Translations under genes and position numbers: made by a program
Source: Plotosus lineatus
Lineage: Eukaryota > Chordata > Actinopteri > Siluriformes > Plotosidae
Assembly: GCA_024760905.1 (NCBI GenBank)
Contig: CM045729.1
Location: 51,512,080-51,576,079, forward strand
Length of the DNA: 64,000 nucleotides
Reading direction: 5' to 3'
The notes under the pieces: generated by a model
What the model was told of the DNA's origin: nothing
Database searches by the model: none
What the model saw: only the letters and a program-made list of their open reading frames with translations
Shown here: positions 32,340-44,548 of the stretch, piece after piece
Numbering within the stretch: position 1 is the first letter of the stretch
How the letters are laid out: each line of letters starts with the position of its first letter

Positions 32340-33995
32340 GAGTTATATAATTCCATATACAGTAATGCACACTGCTTACTATTATACAGATTTAGACACT
32401 GCCTTAAAGCAGAGTTCTGGAAAAAAAACCTTCTCCTGATAAAGGCTTTTAATGTCAGTTCATCGTGATTATCGATCAGATGTTATGTAACTATCATGTT
32501 ATAAGTGCCCCTCCCCAAAGTTTCGATATTGTCCGAAAGTGTTGCGCTATTTCTCGAATGGAAACCCAATATCACCGCAGAGTAGAGAGAGACGCCATTC
32601 TTTTGGATAAGTGTACTTCCATATACATGTTATACACACCAGAAACATCATGAGCTTCCTTAATGTGATTGGGTTGAAAGTCTTTCTAAACAAATAAATA
32701 ATGCATTGTACGGCAGTGATGGTTTATTCGGCCAGCTAAAAAAATTAAGATACAGTATGGCACATAGAATTCTGTTTATGTTGTTAAAAGAGTGTATTTT
32801 ATTCACGGCTTGAAACAAGTAACAGTATGCAGTAAAATATATAGAAGAATAAATTACAGTCACTCAGACATTAATTCCTATTACAAAGGTTATATACCGG
32901 CATGAGAAAATCACATACGTACACAGGAATAACAGATGGATGGACACTATAGGTTCTTCTTGATGTTCTATAATCAACTTGATGGTTAGATTCTTTTCCC
33001 TTATCAATGTTGCTCCACTGTAGTTAAAAATGAAACTAAAAGCTTAAGAAATGTTCATTACACAACAAAATTTACCTATTTTGTGCTGCTACTGGATGTG
33101 TAAAACTGATATTGCGTCTTTCACAGCTGATTAACTTTTGCTGATATCAGTCTGAATATCCCTGGACACCCGTATGAATATCGCATACAGCCACAGACAC
33201 AATTAATGAGAATGCTTATTCACTGGACATTGATTAAGTGTGATCTAAATGATACTGTCCAAAGAGACTTTCTAGTGAAGGGCAATAGTAAGAAAGAGCA
33301 CGTGTTTAATCTGAACATGTTTAAAGTGTCTTGTTAACTTTCTTTAATGAAGATAAACACAAGTCTCTTCAAAAACACAGTGACATGAACTTGGAATAAA
33401 CAATCAGACTTTTCTTGTAAGCATCTCATTGTCAGCAGTAGACCTATCACTGCAGATGTATATTTTAATAATAATCATGCCCGTTCAAAGTGAAGCAGAA
33501 TGGAGTAGTGCTCTCACATGTCATTAAATGCATGACTGAAACAACATCAAAGTGTTGCTGAGGGAATCTGTCGATAATGCTGCCCGAAGCTAGAGCCACT
33601 TCAGTACTTTATTAACCAATCCTTTAATCCAATATCATTTGAGCTTTCTCCTGGTATACAGCCCCATCTCAACCTGAGCTAAAGGATGAGGCAATATTAA
33701 CTAGTTAAAACAAACCAGGCTTTTCTTTGAATCTCTGCGAAGAATTCATACCCAGGTCTGTCTGGTTCAGCAGAGTAGTAAACTCAGTCTTGCTGAAGGA
33801 GCGCAGTTCTCATAGTACAGTAGTGTCTGGGAAAATATTAGATTCTCAAATGTGTTGCATTTTTTTCTGCAATGTCATACACATACAATTGATTAAATAG
33901 ATAACTTAATAACGGTCAAGAGGACCAAATGATCTTGTAAACATACCAAGAATAATAGATGAAATTATATAATTTCCACACAAAAGCAGCACATG
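32340..33995. other. Intron 2 sequence, no gene recognised
   Basis: One of the longest stretches without an assignable repeat. No frame shows a recognisable domain. Confidence 0.5.
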
Positions 33996-36900
33996 ATCTT
34001 CTTCTTCTTCTTCTTTTCCTTTCGGCTTTTCCCTTCAGGGGTCGCCACAGCAAACCATCCACCTCTATCTCAAGCAATCCTCTGTATCTTCTACTCTTAC
34101 TCCAACTACCTTCATGTCCTCCTTCACCACATCCATAAATCTTCTCTTTGGTCTTCCTCGCGGCCTTCTGCCTGGTAGTTCCAACCTCAACATCCTACTA
34201 CCAATATACTCACTATCCCTCCTTTGTACATGTCCAAACCATCTCAATCTAGCCTCTCTGACTTTGTCTCCAAAACTTCTAACATGTGCTGTCCCTCTGA
34301 TGTACTCATTCCTGTTCCTATCAATCCTCGTTACTCCCAAAGAGAACCTCAACATTTTCATCTCTGCTACCTCCAGCTCTGCCTCCTGTCTTTTCCCCAG
34401 GGCCACTGTTTCTAAACCATACAACATCGCTGGCCTCATCACCATCTTGTATACTTTTCCTTTCATTCTTGCTGATACCCTCCTATTGCACATCTCACCG
34501 GACACTTTTCTCCAACCATTCCACCCTGCCTGTACACGCTTCTTCACCTCTTTTCCACACTCACCATTGCTCTGCATTGTTGAGCATAAGTCCTTGAAAT
34601 CCTCCACCTTCTTTATCTCTGCTCCCTGTAACCTCACCGTTCCTCTTGGGTCCCTGTCGTTCACACACATGTATTCTGTTTTACTGAGGCTAACCTTCAT
34701 TCCTCTTCATTCCAGGGCATACCACCACCTCTCTAGATTTTCCTCCACTTGTTCTCTGCTCTCACTACAGATCACAATGTCATCTGCAAACATCATAGTC
34801 CATGGAGATTCTTATCTAACCTTGTCTGTCAGCCTGTCCATCACCATATCAAACAAGAAGGGGCTCAGAGCTGACCCTTGATGCAGTCCCACCTCCACCT
34901 TGAACTCTTCTGTCACACCGACAGACACCTCACCACTGTCTTACATCTCTCATACATGTCCTGCACCACTCTAACATACTTCTCGGCCACTCCAGACTTC
35001 CTCATGCAATACCACAGTTCCTCTCTCGGCACCCTGTCATATGCTTTCTCCAGATCCACAAAGGCACAATGCAGCTCCTTCTGACCTTCTCTGTACTTCT
35101 CTATTAACATCCTCAAAGCAAACACTGCATCTGTAGTGCTCTTTCTTTGCATGAAACCAAACAGTTGTTCACAAATGCTGACCTCTGCCCTTAGTCTAGC
35201 TTATACTATTCTTTCCCATAACTTCATCGTATGGCTCATCAACTTTATCCCTCTGTAGTTGCCACAACTCTGCACGTCTCCCTTGTTCTTAAAAATGGGC
35301 ACCAGCACACGTCTCCTCCATTCCTCCGGCATCCTCTCACTCTCTAAAACCTTGTTGAATGTTCTTGTCAGAAAATCTACTGCGACCTCTCCTAGACACT
35401 TCCATACCTCCACCGGTATGTCATCAGGGCCAACTGCCTTTCCACTCTTCATCCTCTTCAATACCCTCCTCACTTCACCCTTACTAATCTTTGCTACTTC
35501 CTGGTCCTCAACAGTCACCTCTTATACTCTTTTTTTCTCTCTCATTTTCCTCATTCATCAGCTCTTCAAAGTACTCTTTCCATCTTCCCAGCACACGTCT
35601 GTCATCAGTCAATACATTTCCCACCCTGTCCGTAATCACTCTAACTTGTTGCACATCCTTCCCATCTCCATTTCTCTGCTGTGCCACCCTGTATAAATCA
35701 TTTTATCCCTCCTTACTGTCCAACCTAGCATACAAGTAATCATACGCCGTCTGTTTGGCCTTTGACACCACTATCTTCGCCTTACGCTGTGTCTCCCTGT
35801 ACTCCTGTTTACTCTCTTCGGTCCTCGCTATGTCCCATTTCTTCTTAGCTAACCTCTTCTTTTGTACACACTCCTACACGTCCTCATTCCACCACCAAGT
35901 CTCATTATCTACTGTTCTTCCAGAGGACACACCAAGTACTCTCCTACCTGTCTCCCTGATCACATTAGCTGTAGTTGTCCAGTCATCTGGAAGCACTTCC
36001 TGACCACCCAAAGTCTGTTTCAACTCCTCCTTGAAGACAACACGACACTTCCTTTTTCAGCTTCCACCACTCTATCTTTCGCTCTGCCTTTGCCTTCTTC
36101 ACCTTTCTTACCATCAGCATCATCCTGCATACCACCATCCTATGCTGTTTGGCAACACTCTCACCCACTACTACTTTGCAATCACTGACTTTTTTCAAAT
36201 TACATCGCCTACACAAGATGTAGTCTACCTGTGTGCTCCTACCTCCACTTTTATAAGTTACCCTATGCTCCTGTTTCTTCTGGAAGAAAGTATTTACCAC
36301 AGCCATTTCCATCCTTTTTGCAAAATCTATCAACATCTGTCCTTCTGTGTTCCTGCCCATCACTTCCTCGTCCCCTCTGTTGCCTGCACCAACATGTCCA
36401 TTGAAGTCTGCACCAATGACCACTCTCACCTCTGGGGGTACTCTGCATCACTTCATCTAACTCACTCCAGAATCTCTTCTTTTCTTCTAGCTCACATCCT
36501 GCCTGTGGGGCAGAAGCACTAACAACATTGAACATCACACCTTCAATTTCTAACTTGATACTCATCACTCTGTCTGACACTCTGTTCACTTCTAGAACAT
36601 TCCTGACCAACCCCTCTTTCAAGATGACTCCTACTCCATTTCTCTTCCCATCCACACCATGAAAAAACAGCTTAAACCCTGCTCCTAAGCTTTTAGCTTT
36701 GCTACCTTTCCACCTGGTCTCTTGAACACACACCTGCATCATGTCAGCCAGTTCTCTACCTTTTCCTGTCATAGTTCTAACATTCAAAGTCCCTACTCTC
36801 AGTCCTAGACTCATGCCTTTCCTCTTCTCTCTCTGCCTACGGACACGCCTCCCGCCTCTCCTTCTTCGACGTCTTCGACCAACAGTAGTCCAATTTCCAC

Positions 36901-37069
36901 CAGCACCCTGTTGGTTAACAGCACTGATGGCGGTCGTTGTTAACCCGGGCCTCAACCGATCCGGTATGAAATTTGTCTTTAGGGTTTGCATTTTGTATTC
37001 TGGCAAAAGTTTTACGCCAGATGCTCTTCCTGTTGCAACCCTCTGCATTTATCCGGGCTTGGGACCGGC
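33996..37069 (-). mobile_element. RTE-like LINE, copy 2 (near full length)
   Basis: A second copy, about 3.07 kb, with the same 5' start (GCCGGTCCCAAGCCCG) and 3' end plus AAG tail as copy 1, and the same orientation. By eye the two are about 90% alike, so neither insertion is very old. Confidence 0.86.
34065..37048 (-). pseudogene. Broken endonuclease/reverse transcriptase of RTE-like LINE copy 2
   Basis: The order is as in copy 1: endonuclease (VCVQETRWKGSKAKSLGAG, HWCRLQW region out of frame, VDYILCRR), reverse transcriptase ([32 protein letters not shown]; the FADD codons are present near 34770-34800) and C-terminal part (RWFGHVQRRDSEYIGSRML). Relative to copy 1 it lacks 18 in-frame bases before VQETRW and has its own stops and shifts near 36430, 35520, 34915 and 34705. 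Confidence 0.84.
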
Positions 37070-37516
37070 ATGAGGGCGGGCAGTTGTTTGTGCCCCCCTC
37101 ACGGCTGCATTAAACTTGAGAATAGGGATGAGACAACAAAAATATTGTAGACAATACAAATAAAAACGCACTGCTTCAAAATGCAGCGAGATTTGTTTTA
37201 TAATTGCATTATGGCTCCCATAGTAAAAAATTTAATCAAATCACAAGATACCTTGAGATTACCGCATTATCTGTGGATGTCAAGAGGATTGTGAAGGCAC
37301 TGAGCAGAGAATCTCTGTCTCCTTTAATGTGTGTGTGCTTAAGTGTTAATACAATGAAACTTCTGTAGATTTGCCAGAACACAAAAGACGTATTTCCTTT
37401 AAAATACAGTCTGTAATTACAAGAAGATCATTATTTAAAAGGGTTCAAATAATGTCCAGAAGGAGATAACGGTCTTTGAATGTGCTACTGTTTGGCGTTA
37501 TCAGTAAAAGAAATCC
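37070..37516. other. Intron 2 sequence, nothing recognised
   Basis: No supported feature. Confidence 0.4.
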
Positions 37517-37816
37517 ATTATCCATCCATTATCTGTACCATGTATGTATCAGGAGGCTGGAGCCAATCACAGGTGATTTCAGCCAAGAAGCGAGGTACAC
37601 CTTGACTATATTGTCAGAGATAATACAGAGACAAACATCTCTTCCCACCTCTGGGCAATTTAGCGTAGCTTATTGATCTAATATGCATGTCTCTGCACTG
37701 TGGAAGAAAATTCCCCGAGATAAAAAGCCACAAATACACAGGAAAGGCATGCCAATTCAACACAGAAAGGCCCCAGCCACCTCCTGAGTTCCTGAACCTT
37801 CTTGCGCTGAGGCAAC
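37517..37816 (-). mobile_element. V-SINE, degraded
   Basis: Minus strand: CTCAGCGCAAGAAGGTTC in the head, TTTCTGTGTTGAATTGGCAT in the centre, and a tail with CAGGTGTGA-like decay. Confidence 0.55.
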
Positions 37817-37853
37817 ATAAATGGAACTAAACATTAAATAAAATAAAGTACCG

Positions 37854-38203
37854 AGGTTCTCTTTGGGAGTAACGAGGATTGATAGGATCAGGAAAGAGTA
37901 CATCAGAGGGACAGCACATGTCAGAGGTTTTGGAGACAAAGTCAGAGAGGCTAGATTGAGATGGTTTGGACATGTGCAGAGGAGGGATAGTGAGTATATT
38001 GGTAGTAGGATGCTGAGGTTGGAACTACCAGGCAGAAGGCCTAGAGGAAGACCAAAGAGAAGATTTATGGATGTGGTGAAGGAGGACATGAAGGTAGTTG
38101 GAGTAAGAGTAGAAGATACAGAGGATAGGGTGAGATGGAGGCGGATGGTTTTCTGTGGCAACCCCTGAAGGTAAAAGCCGAAAGGAAAAGAAGAAGAAGA
38201 TTC
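37854..38203 (+). mobile_element. RTE-like LINE, 3' fragment (copy 3)
   Basis: A plus-strand 5'-truncated copy holding only the last 350 bases. The frame from 37863 reads GVTRIDRIRKEYIRGTAHVR, then RWFGHVQRRDSEYIGSRML, to the usual NP-stop and a GAAAAG/AAG end. The composite transposon copy 2 starts immediately after its tail. Confidence 0.85.
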
Positions 38204-39690
38204 GACGTAACAAGCGCCCTGCTCCAATAAGACCCCCCACCCCACCCCCGGCGCCATGTTTTTGATTTACGCTAATAACCGACCATGTGTACTGGGAGCA
38301 AAATGGTAAGTTCAAACTTACCAATTTTATTTGATCAGTCTCTGTAACCGTAAAATGAGGTGTTCTCTGCCTGTAAAAGTGAGTTTACACAGTACAGTGT
38401 GACCTCACCTTACGAAATTAATCCGTTCCAGAGGCAGTTTCATAACCTGGATTTTTCGTAAGTAGAACTGCATTTTACATGTAAAACGCGTGATTCGTTC
38501 CAAGGCCCCCAATACTACCCCTTAAACCCTTTAAAAATTATGAAAGCATACCTTTTAAGGTACTTACATCGTGTTGACCATGTCTTCTTAGCAGAGTTAT
38601 AATCTTACAAATGTTTATGCAAGGTTAAAATCCTGAGCCAAAAAATAAAGTTGCAATGAGCACACTCGAAAAACTCATGAAACAACAGTAACTCTGTCTT
38701 TTACACGAAAAGCATCATGGGTGTTATGGAGATACAGCTCCATAATAGCCAATGGGAGGGAGCTGCATCATCCCTCCTCGCCAGTGGGAGGCCAGTGGGG
38801 CAGGATGTTGGGAGATAGCCAATGGGAGGCCCGCAGGACGGGATGTTGGGAGATAGCCAATGGGAGGTCAGCAGGGTGGGATGTTGGGAGATAGTCAATG
38901 GGAGAGCAACTCGTGCATTGTTTGAATTTTTGAGATGGTGCTTTCGTAACGTGAACTTGTTTCATATCCAGAGACAAAAATCTTAGGAAAATATTTTTCG
39001 TAACCTGGATTTTTTGTTTGCTGGGACTATCGTAAGGTGAGGTACCACTGTATTTCAAAAACCCCTGCCACTGGGGAATGTCTACAATGTTCATCAATAA
39101 CAACAAGTTTGATTGTTCCGCCGTGCTTTAAAAACCAGGAAAATATTTATTTTGCTGTGTTCTCTTGGTAAATGTCCAACAACCAATGAACCATTAGAAA
39201 CTACTACAGCAAAACTATGGTATGCTCTGAATGAATGAATGAATCAGAAAGTGATGAGTATTTTTCACCCGATTCTCCTGCTCACTAACTTCATAAATTT
39301 AAGCACATTTCTGGACATGTGCTTTTGTTTATGTTTGTGTTGATTGGTTCAACGTGCCATGTGCTAAAGTTGATATTCGTGTTGATTAGCTCGATTTTGC
39401 TTCTGGGAAAATGTTTAAAGGAACAGCACTGGGAGTGAAAAGTAAGGGGTCTTTTATTATAAATTTATGCTGTTTTCTGTTTATTTTCAGCTTTCATGTT
39501 AGTAGTTTGGTTGATAGCACAAAATGAATAAGACAAATTCCAGTAAAACTCATTTATTGTTCTGTTATCATTCATGTTTTCCACCTCAAAGGGAATAAGC
39601 ACTTACCTTTCCCCTCACCTGGTAAGATTTTAATAAGCGCCCACCTACTTCAATTTTAAAGCGCCCTGGGCGCTTTTCACGTTGAATATG
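38203..39690 (-). mobile_element. Composite DNA transposon, copy 2
   Basis: An inverted second copy of 21859-23175. Its minus-strand start (TTCAACGTGAAAAGCGCCCA) and body (AACATGAAAGCTGAAAATAA) parallel copy 1 closely. The Tigger-like MITE (38395-39050) sits at the same internal site. Confidence 0.65.
38395..39050. mobile_element. Tigger-like MITE inside composite transposon copy 2
   Basis: Termini CAGTGTGACCTCACCTTACG and CGTAAGGTGAGGTACCACTG, flanked by TA on both sides. At 38745-38905 a degenerate tandem repeat of about 40 bases recurs (GATGTTGGGAGATAGCCAAT), placing CCAAT at 38749, 38819 and 38857. Confidence 0.82.
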
Positions 39691-39861
39691 ATAATTAATA
39701 AGTGAATGCACATGATTTTATTTTATATGAAACAGCATGGCTAACATGGTAGAAGTGCAAAGAAAAGTTGTGCTGTCGTACTTTTTGTACTGGTAACTTT
39801 TAACTCTTGCAATTTCTTGGTCTAAACAAAGTATTTTTTGTGTTTGTAATGTGTAAATTAG

Positions 39862-40038
39862 AAGGGGTGGCACGGTGGGGTTGTGGTTAGCACATCTGCA
39901 ACATAGGAAGAAGGTCCTGGGTTTAAGGCCATTTGGACATTTCTGTGTGGAGTTTGCATTCAGTTCTCCCTTTGCTTTTATGGGTTTCCTCCAGGTACTC
40001 TAGTTTTCTTACACAGTCCAAAGACATGCACATCAGGT
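39862..40038 (+). mobile_element. V-SINE, 3' truncated
   Basis: Plus strand: GGCACGGTGGGGTTGTGG head, GAAGAAGGTCCTGGGTTTAA, TTTCTGTGTGGAGTTTGCAT, and ACACAGTCCAAAGACATGCA where it stops against the Tc1-like element. Confidence 0.75.
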
Positions 40039-40297
40039 TTTTTTGGAGACTTTGACCCCAATATGCTTTAACAGTGAGCGGTGGAGAACTTTTTATTTCT
40101 CTTAGCATCCTCCTCACTGTGCGTGGTGGCATAATAACCTTGTGTCCTTGTCCAGGCTTATTTACCACTGTTCCAGTTGTTTTAAACTTCTAAATGACTT
40201 ATCTGGCAGTAGATATGAGTAGCCGCAGGCGAGTGGCTATTTTCTTGTAGCCATTGCCTGACTCGTGATGGTTGACATACATCTGCCTTATACCCCC

Positions 40298-41015
40298 ATT
40301 TCACTGGAGCATGGCAGACTTGCAGAAGCAAAAATGTTGTCATCTGCAAACATTCCGTAATTATTCCCTTATCTTTCATGTCATTCCGTGTAATTCCATA
40401 GTTATACCTTAAGTCTTCCTCCACTTCCGTACGCTTTCGGCAGGCCAAAATATTCCGTGAACGTGCTTTTGAACATGTTCAAAAGCATGTTCATGGAAAA
40501 AAATTCTGTGAGTGTTCCGTGCTCTACACGCCACACACCATGAGCACCATTAGCACCATCAGCAGCAGCAGCAGCATCAGACCGAGCGCTTTCCGGGTTT
40601 TTTGCCCCTCACATGACTCCTGAAGACCAATTAATGGCACACCATGAGTATTTCACCTTCTTCTGATTCAATGATCCACTGCTGATTGTGGTTTGCTTGA
40701 GACTTTGATCGGGTCTGCATGATCATCCTTCTCATGCCGATGATCACGTGTGCGCGGACGGAGTAGAGAGTGTGCCGCACGCACAGCCATGTTTAAACCG
40801 CCTTATAATAAACGATCAAGCAAAAACAAAGTGGGGTTCAGAGATCAGCGTGTCTTAAACACAGGCTCAAGTGCATGCTTTCATCCAGCACAGACTTGAT
40901 TAGAGGGATTTCCACTTTTCCATAGGGTTTTCACCCATTTTCCGTGTAAAAATGCTGAAGCTCATCAGACTGCGCCTTTCCGTGACGATCGTTGCATGCC
41001 GTGCTCCAGTGAAAT
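40298..41015. mobile_element. MITE with 18-bp inverted ends inside the Tc1-like transposase
   Basis: The ends ATTTCACTGGAGCATGGCA and TGCCGTGCTCCAGTGAAAT are inverted repeats with one mismatch. A perfect 24-base palindrome is centred at 40475/40476. No transposase frame is visible. The target duplication is not clear, so the superfamily is not assigned. Confidence 0.65.
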
Positions 41016-41185
41016 GTATTACGTAAATGGTGTGTTCTTTTGTCTTTCCCATATTGAAGACTGGATAAGAGAAATGGCCTCTGTGTTTTATCAAATGTTC
41101 ATGGATACTTTGCTCAACTTTGTAAACTACTGTAGAAATGACAGTAAATACTTTAAGTACATTTATTTTCTAGGAATTGTTAGGG

Positions 41186-41312
41186 GGCCCTGCGATGGCC
41201 TGGCAAGCTGTCCAGGGTGTACCCTACCCCCTCGCTCAGAGTCGGCTGAGATGGGTGCCAACCTCCCCGTGACTTAGGATTAAGCGGTTCAGAAAATGAA
41301 TGAATGAATGAA
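41186..41312 (+). mobile_element. SINE 3' tail
   Basis: L2-like tail only: CCTGCGATGGCCTGGCAAGC, GGATTAAGCGGTTCAGAAAA, then a GAAT repeat. It is inserted in the Tc1-like element; the host sequence GAATTGTT is repeated at both sides. Confidence 0.82.
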
Positions 41313-41621
41313 TTGTTCGGGTTGCTAATAATTGTAGAACATGCGACAATTTTCAGTGTGAGAGTAGCTTCTGCAATAATTTTATTTCGTTTAAGGCTTT
41401 TACCAGATCTTAATCAGGGGTGCAAATAATTATAGAGAGCAGTGTAGGTCGGTGATACAGTAAGCATATGATGGTAAAGGATTGGAGCGGTGTCCTCTGC
41501 ATGTCAGATGAGGTGGTTTATTGTTTGTTTTGAGGTTATTCTTAGAAATTTATAGCTTTAAGACAAGTCTCATACATGCACGCAGCAGCATGTGCACACA
41601 CATCTACATAAATAGTAAGGA

Positions 41622-41924
41622 TCCATTCATTCATTTTCTGAACCGCTTAATTGCGGGTGAGGACAGAGTACACCCTGGACAGCTCACCAAGCCATCGCAC
41701 TGCAGAAACATGCTGATGGCTATGCAGCCTACTTTTTTCAAAAGTCAGCAACGGTTCTTTTACAGCCTCACACCATAGACAGTGAGAGACATGGCCAGCC
41801 TTTGATAACCCAGCTATCTGCACTGGGGAGGGGGACCAGGGGGACAACCTGTTAAACGTAGGGCTTGAACCCCCCACCTTGGGAGCAGTGATCCAACGCC
41901 TTACCACCAATCCACCACTTCCCC
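41622..41924 (-). mobile_element. tRNA-derived SINE
   Basis: Minus strand: GTGGTGGATTGGTGGTAAGG head, CACTGTCTATGGTGTGAGGC body, tail with a small deletion before GGATTAAGCGG-like sequence. Confidence 0.8.
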
Positions 41925-42052
41925 TAAATAAGTAAGGATAATCAAGATAATTGGAGATATATGTGTGTGTGACGTGGGCGAGTGTATCATATCAATGTGA
42001 CTACTGTTGGCATGGATTGTGAATGAGCATTCATTCTGAAGAAGTAGTTATT

Positions 42053-42053
42053 C

Positions 42054-42107
<54 letters not shown>
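42053..42107. repeat. (TG)n microsatellite
   Basis: About 26 TG units in intron 2, 640 bases before exon 3. Confidence 0.95.
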
Positions 42108-42110
<3 letters not shown>

Positions 42111-42263
42111 CTTACATTCAGTTCGACAGCAGCTTGTCAGCACTACATCACAAACTTTTATCTCCCTTTATGGTCATTCTTTTTTCTCTTTCTCCTACTT
42201 TGTATTCCACACTCCTCCCTCCTCACTTTTACTCTCTTTCATCATCATCATCATCATCATCAT

Positions 42264-42436
42264 TTAACCTATTGTACATGTTTTGGGGCTGTGGGAGGAA
42301 ACCGGAGTACCAGGGGAAACCCACACAAGCACGGGGAGAACATGCAAACTCCACACAGAAATGCCTGAGTTTTGAATCCAACCTAGGACTTTCTTGCTGT
42401 GAGGCAGACATGATAACCAGTATGCCACCGTTTCAC
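42264..42436 (-). mobile_element. V-SINE, 3' truncated
   Basis: Minus strand: CTCACAGCAAGAAAGTCC, TTTCTGTGTGGAGTTTGCAT, GGTTTCCTCCCACAGCCCCA. It ends in an ATG/CAT repeat (42240-42264). Confidence 0.75.
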
Positions 42437-42746
42437 CAAGAGTGTTAGTACTGAATCAATAAAGGAGATCTTTGTCAACAGAGACATTCAGAATGGGGGA
42501 CATTTGCTGTATTGAAGAATCAGTCGTTGCCAGTTGATGCTAAATAGAAAAGGCTATTCTTCATGATGTTCAATTAATAGCTCAATGTATGTGCAATATT
42601 CTAATCTAAAATATGATTGGCTTTTTAGAATGCATTATATGATATGCATTACATATTGGACAGTGGAAAATTAATAGGCATGATGTAAACAGTAAGCATG
42701 GGAGAAATGAAATCTTCAACCATGCTAATTATTTCTCTCATTGCAG

Positions 42747-42836
42747 GTGCTGCAGATGTACCTGCCCTTCTGTGGAATCGCTATCTCCAATGCTCAGCTT
42801 TTTGCTGCATCCAGAAAGGAGTATGATAGGAGCAGG
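42747..42836 (+). CDS. pde11a: PDE11A coding exon 3 (end of GAF-A)
   Basis: Thirty residues (311-340) in phase 0: VLQMYLPFCGIAISNAQLFA then ASRKEYDRSR. This is the last helix of GAF-A and the start of the linker to GAF-B. The acceptor is TTTCTCTCATTGCAG and the donor AGG|GTAAGA. A 34.9-kb intron full of repeats separates it from exon 2. Confidence 0.95.
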
Positions 42837-43066
42837 GTAAGAGAGATGCAACTGCTAATGGAACAGCCTGGTGCTTTGCTGCCAAATGGAGCATTTACTA
42901 CAGAGACACCAACTTTCATTTAACAAGAAAAAGAGCAGTGATAACCACATTGCAAAAAAAAAAAAAAAAAATCAGCAATTAAGTCCAAAGGACAGTTGGA
43001 GGAATGCAGTGGTCTGAATCCTCATCTCATTATAAAACCCAGCCTAGGTTTTGCCCACTGCTGACA

Positions 43067-43101
<35 letters not shown>

Positions 43102-43780
43102 ATATATCTGCCCACATGCTTTTTCTGTTGCTTTCACCGTTTTTATTTTTTCAATACAGTCAAGGTCACGTCACGTGTGGGTGTGTTACATTAGGTCGTG
43201 GCTTTAAATCTTAAAACTGGTGTCTTGTGTGTAATATTTACCACATTTCTCCAAGGAGAAACAGTGAAAGATGATGATGAAGGAAAATAAGAGGGGACAG
43301 GGATTATTGATCACAACTCATTGTTTTACAGTCCCCATAGAATTGTATTGGGTCGAAGAAATGAAATTGATGGTATACACACTAAAGTTAGTCGATCATG
43401 GGAAGCACTGTTGTATGCTAGCCTGTACTACCACTTCAAGGCTCAGAATATAATCTACAGTATTTCCTTTGAATTTCTAATTTATGTTTGTAAGACTTTA
43501 TATACTATGAACAATTGCCGTTATTTTTGTTATACTGTTCATTAATGTTGTAGCCATAAAATAAATATTTGCACCACAAAATTTCAATACGATCAGAGTC
43601 GGTTGGTAGCTCATCACTTGTACATGTATAGGCTGAAAGAAAACACACTTGTGCCACATTTATGTCACACTCTATTCACTGCTGTCACTCAAACATGCCT
43701 CCACTGCCACAGTGATGTGTGTGGAACTTGCACTTAAACCGGATGATGACTGGAATAGTCAGTGAAGTGTGACATATATA
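42837..43780. other. Intron 3 sequence
   Basis: Contains a poly-A run (42955-42970) and a TG microsatellite (43070-43099). No gene is recognised. Confidence 0.5.
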
Positions 43781-44225
43781 TTCACTGATCAGCCATAACA
43801 TTATGACCGCTGACAGATGAAGTAAATAACATTGATTATCATGTTCCACTGATACCAGTCATGGATAAGGATGTTTTTAATTAAAAAATAAGTAAATGTA
43901 AAGATCTGAGTAAGTTTGTCAATGGTCGGATTGACAAATGGGCAGACTTGAAAACAACGGGCTTTGTGGGGTGTTTCTGATATGCAGTGGCAAGTATCTA
44001 ACAAAAAGTGAAGTGATCCAGAGAACCATGGGTGCCCCAGGCCCATTGATTGATGCATGTGGAGAGTAAAGTCTAGTACTGTACATATGGTCTAATCCCA
44101 CAGAAGTACTACTGTAGCACAAACTGCTGGAACTGTTAATGCAAGCTATGATAGAAAGGTGTGAGAACACTTCCTACATTGCAGCTTTCTGTGTATGCAG
44201 CTGCCGAGCCATAGACCAGTCAGGT
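43781..44225 (+). mobile_element. Tc1-like transposon relic
   Basis: Begins TATTCACTGATCAGCCATAACATTATGACC-like (43780-43809), the terminus of a Tc1-like family I recall as common in fish. The eroded transposase region follows: GATCTGAGTAAGTTTGTCAA, CTTTGTGGGGTGTTTCTG and GTTAATGCAAGCTATGATAG. Many stops; the 3' end is lost. Confidence 0.65.
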
Positions 44226-44439
44226 GGTGTTAATGTTACGACCGATTGATTCCATCATTTCCGCACTGTTTTCTTAGAGGAAAGTGCAGTGTCAGCAGAC
44301 TGAGAAGGTCACGCTAGACTGTCTGCAGCCACAGATTCCAGATCCTCCTGGAGTTATTCACACTCTTGCTGCAAAGGTCTCTGGTTTTTACTTACCAGGG
44401 GTGTCATAAAGTGCTTGACCACTTCAATTGGCACTTCTC

Positions 44440-44548
44440 ATTTTTAGGAGGCAGGGTACACGCTGAGCAGATCGCCAATGAGTAACTAGATTATAGCATA
44501 GAGGAATACCCAGAGGAAACCCAGAACCTTCTCACTGTGAGGCAACAG
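44440..44548 (-). mobile_element. Possible SINE relic
   Basis: Minus strand GTTGCCTCACAGTGAGAAGG followed by CTGGGTTTCCTCTGGGTATT resembles a V-SINE head and centre joined by a deletion. Confidence 0.35.

Larger units (their letters stand above)
40039..41444 (-). mobile_element. Tc1-like transposon, truncated and interrupted
   Basis: The minus-strand 5' end (CACTGCTCTCTATAATTATT, next to TA at 41445-41446) is a Tc1-type terminus. The transposase start lies at 41052 (MGKTKEHT). It resumes after an insertion with HHESGNGYKKIATRLRL, then TTGTVVNKPGQGHKVI and PPRTVRRMLREIKSSPPLTV, the N-terminal DNA-binding part of a Tc1-like transposase. The catalytic part is missing, cut at 40038. A MITE (40298-41015) and a SINE piece (41186-41312) lie inside it. 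Confidence 0.78.
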
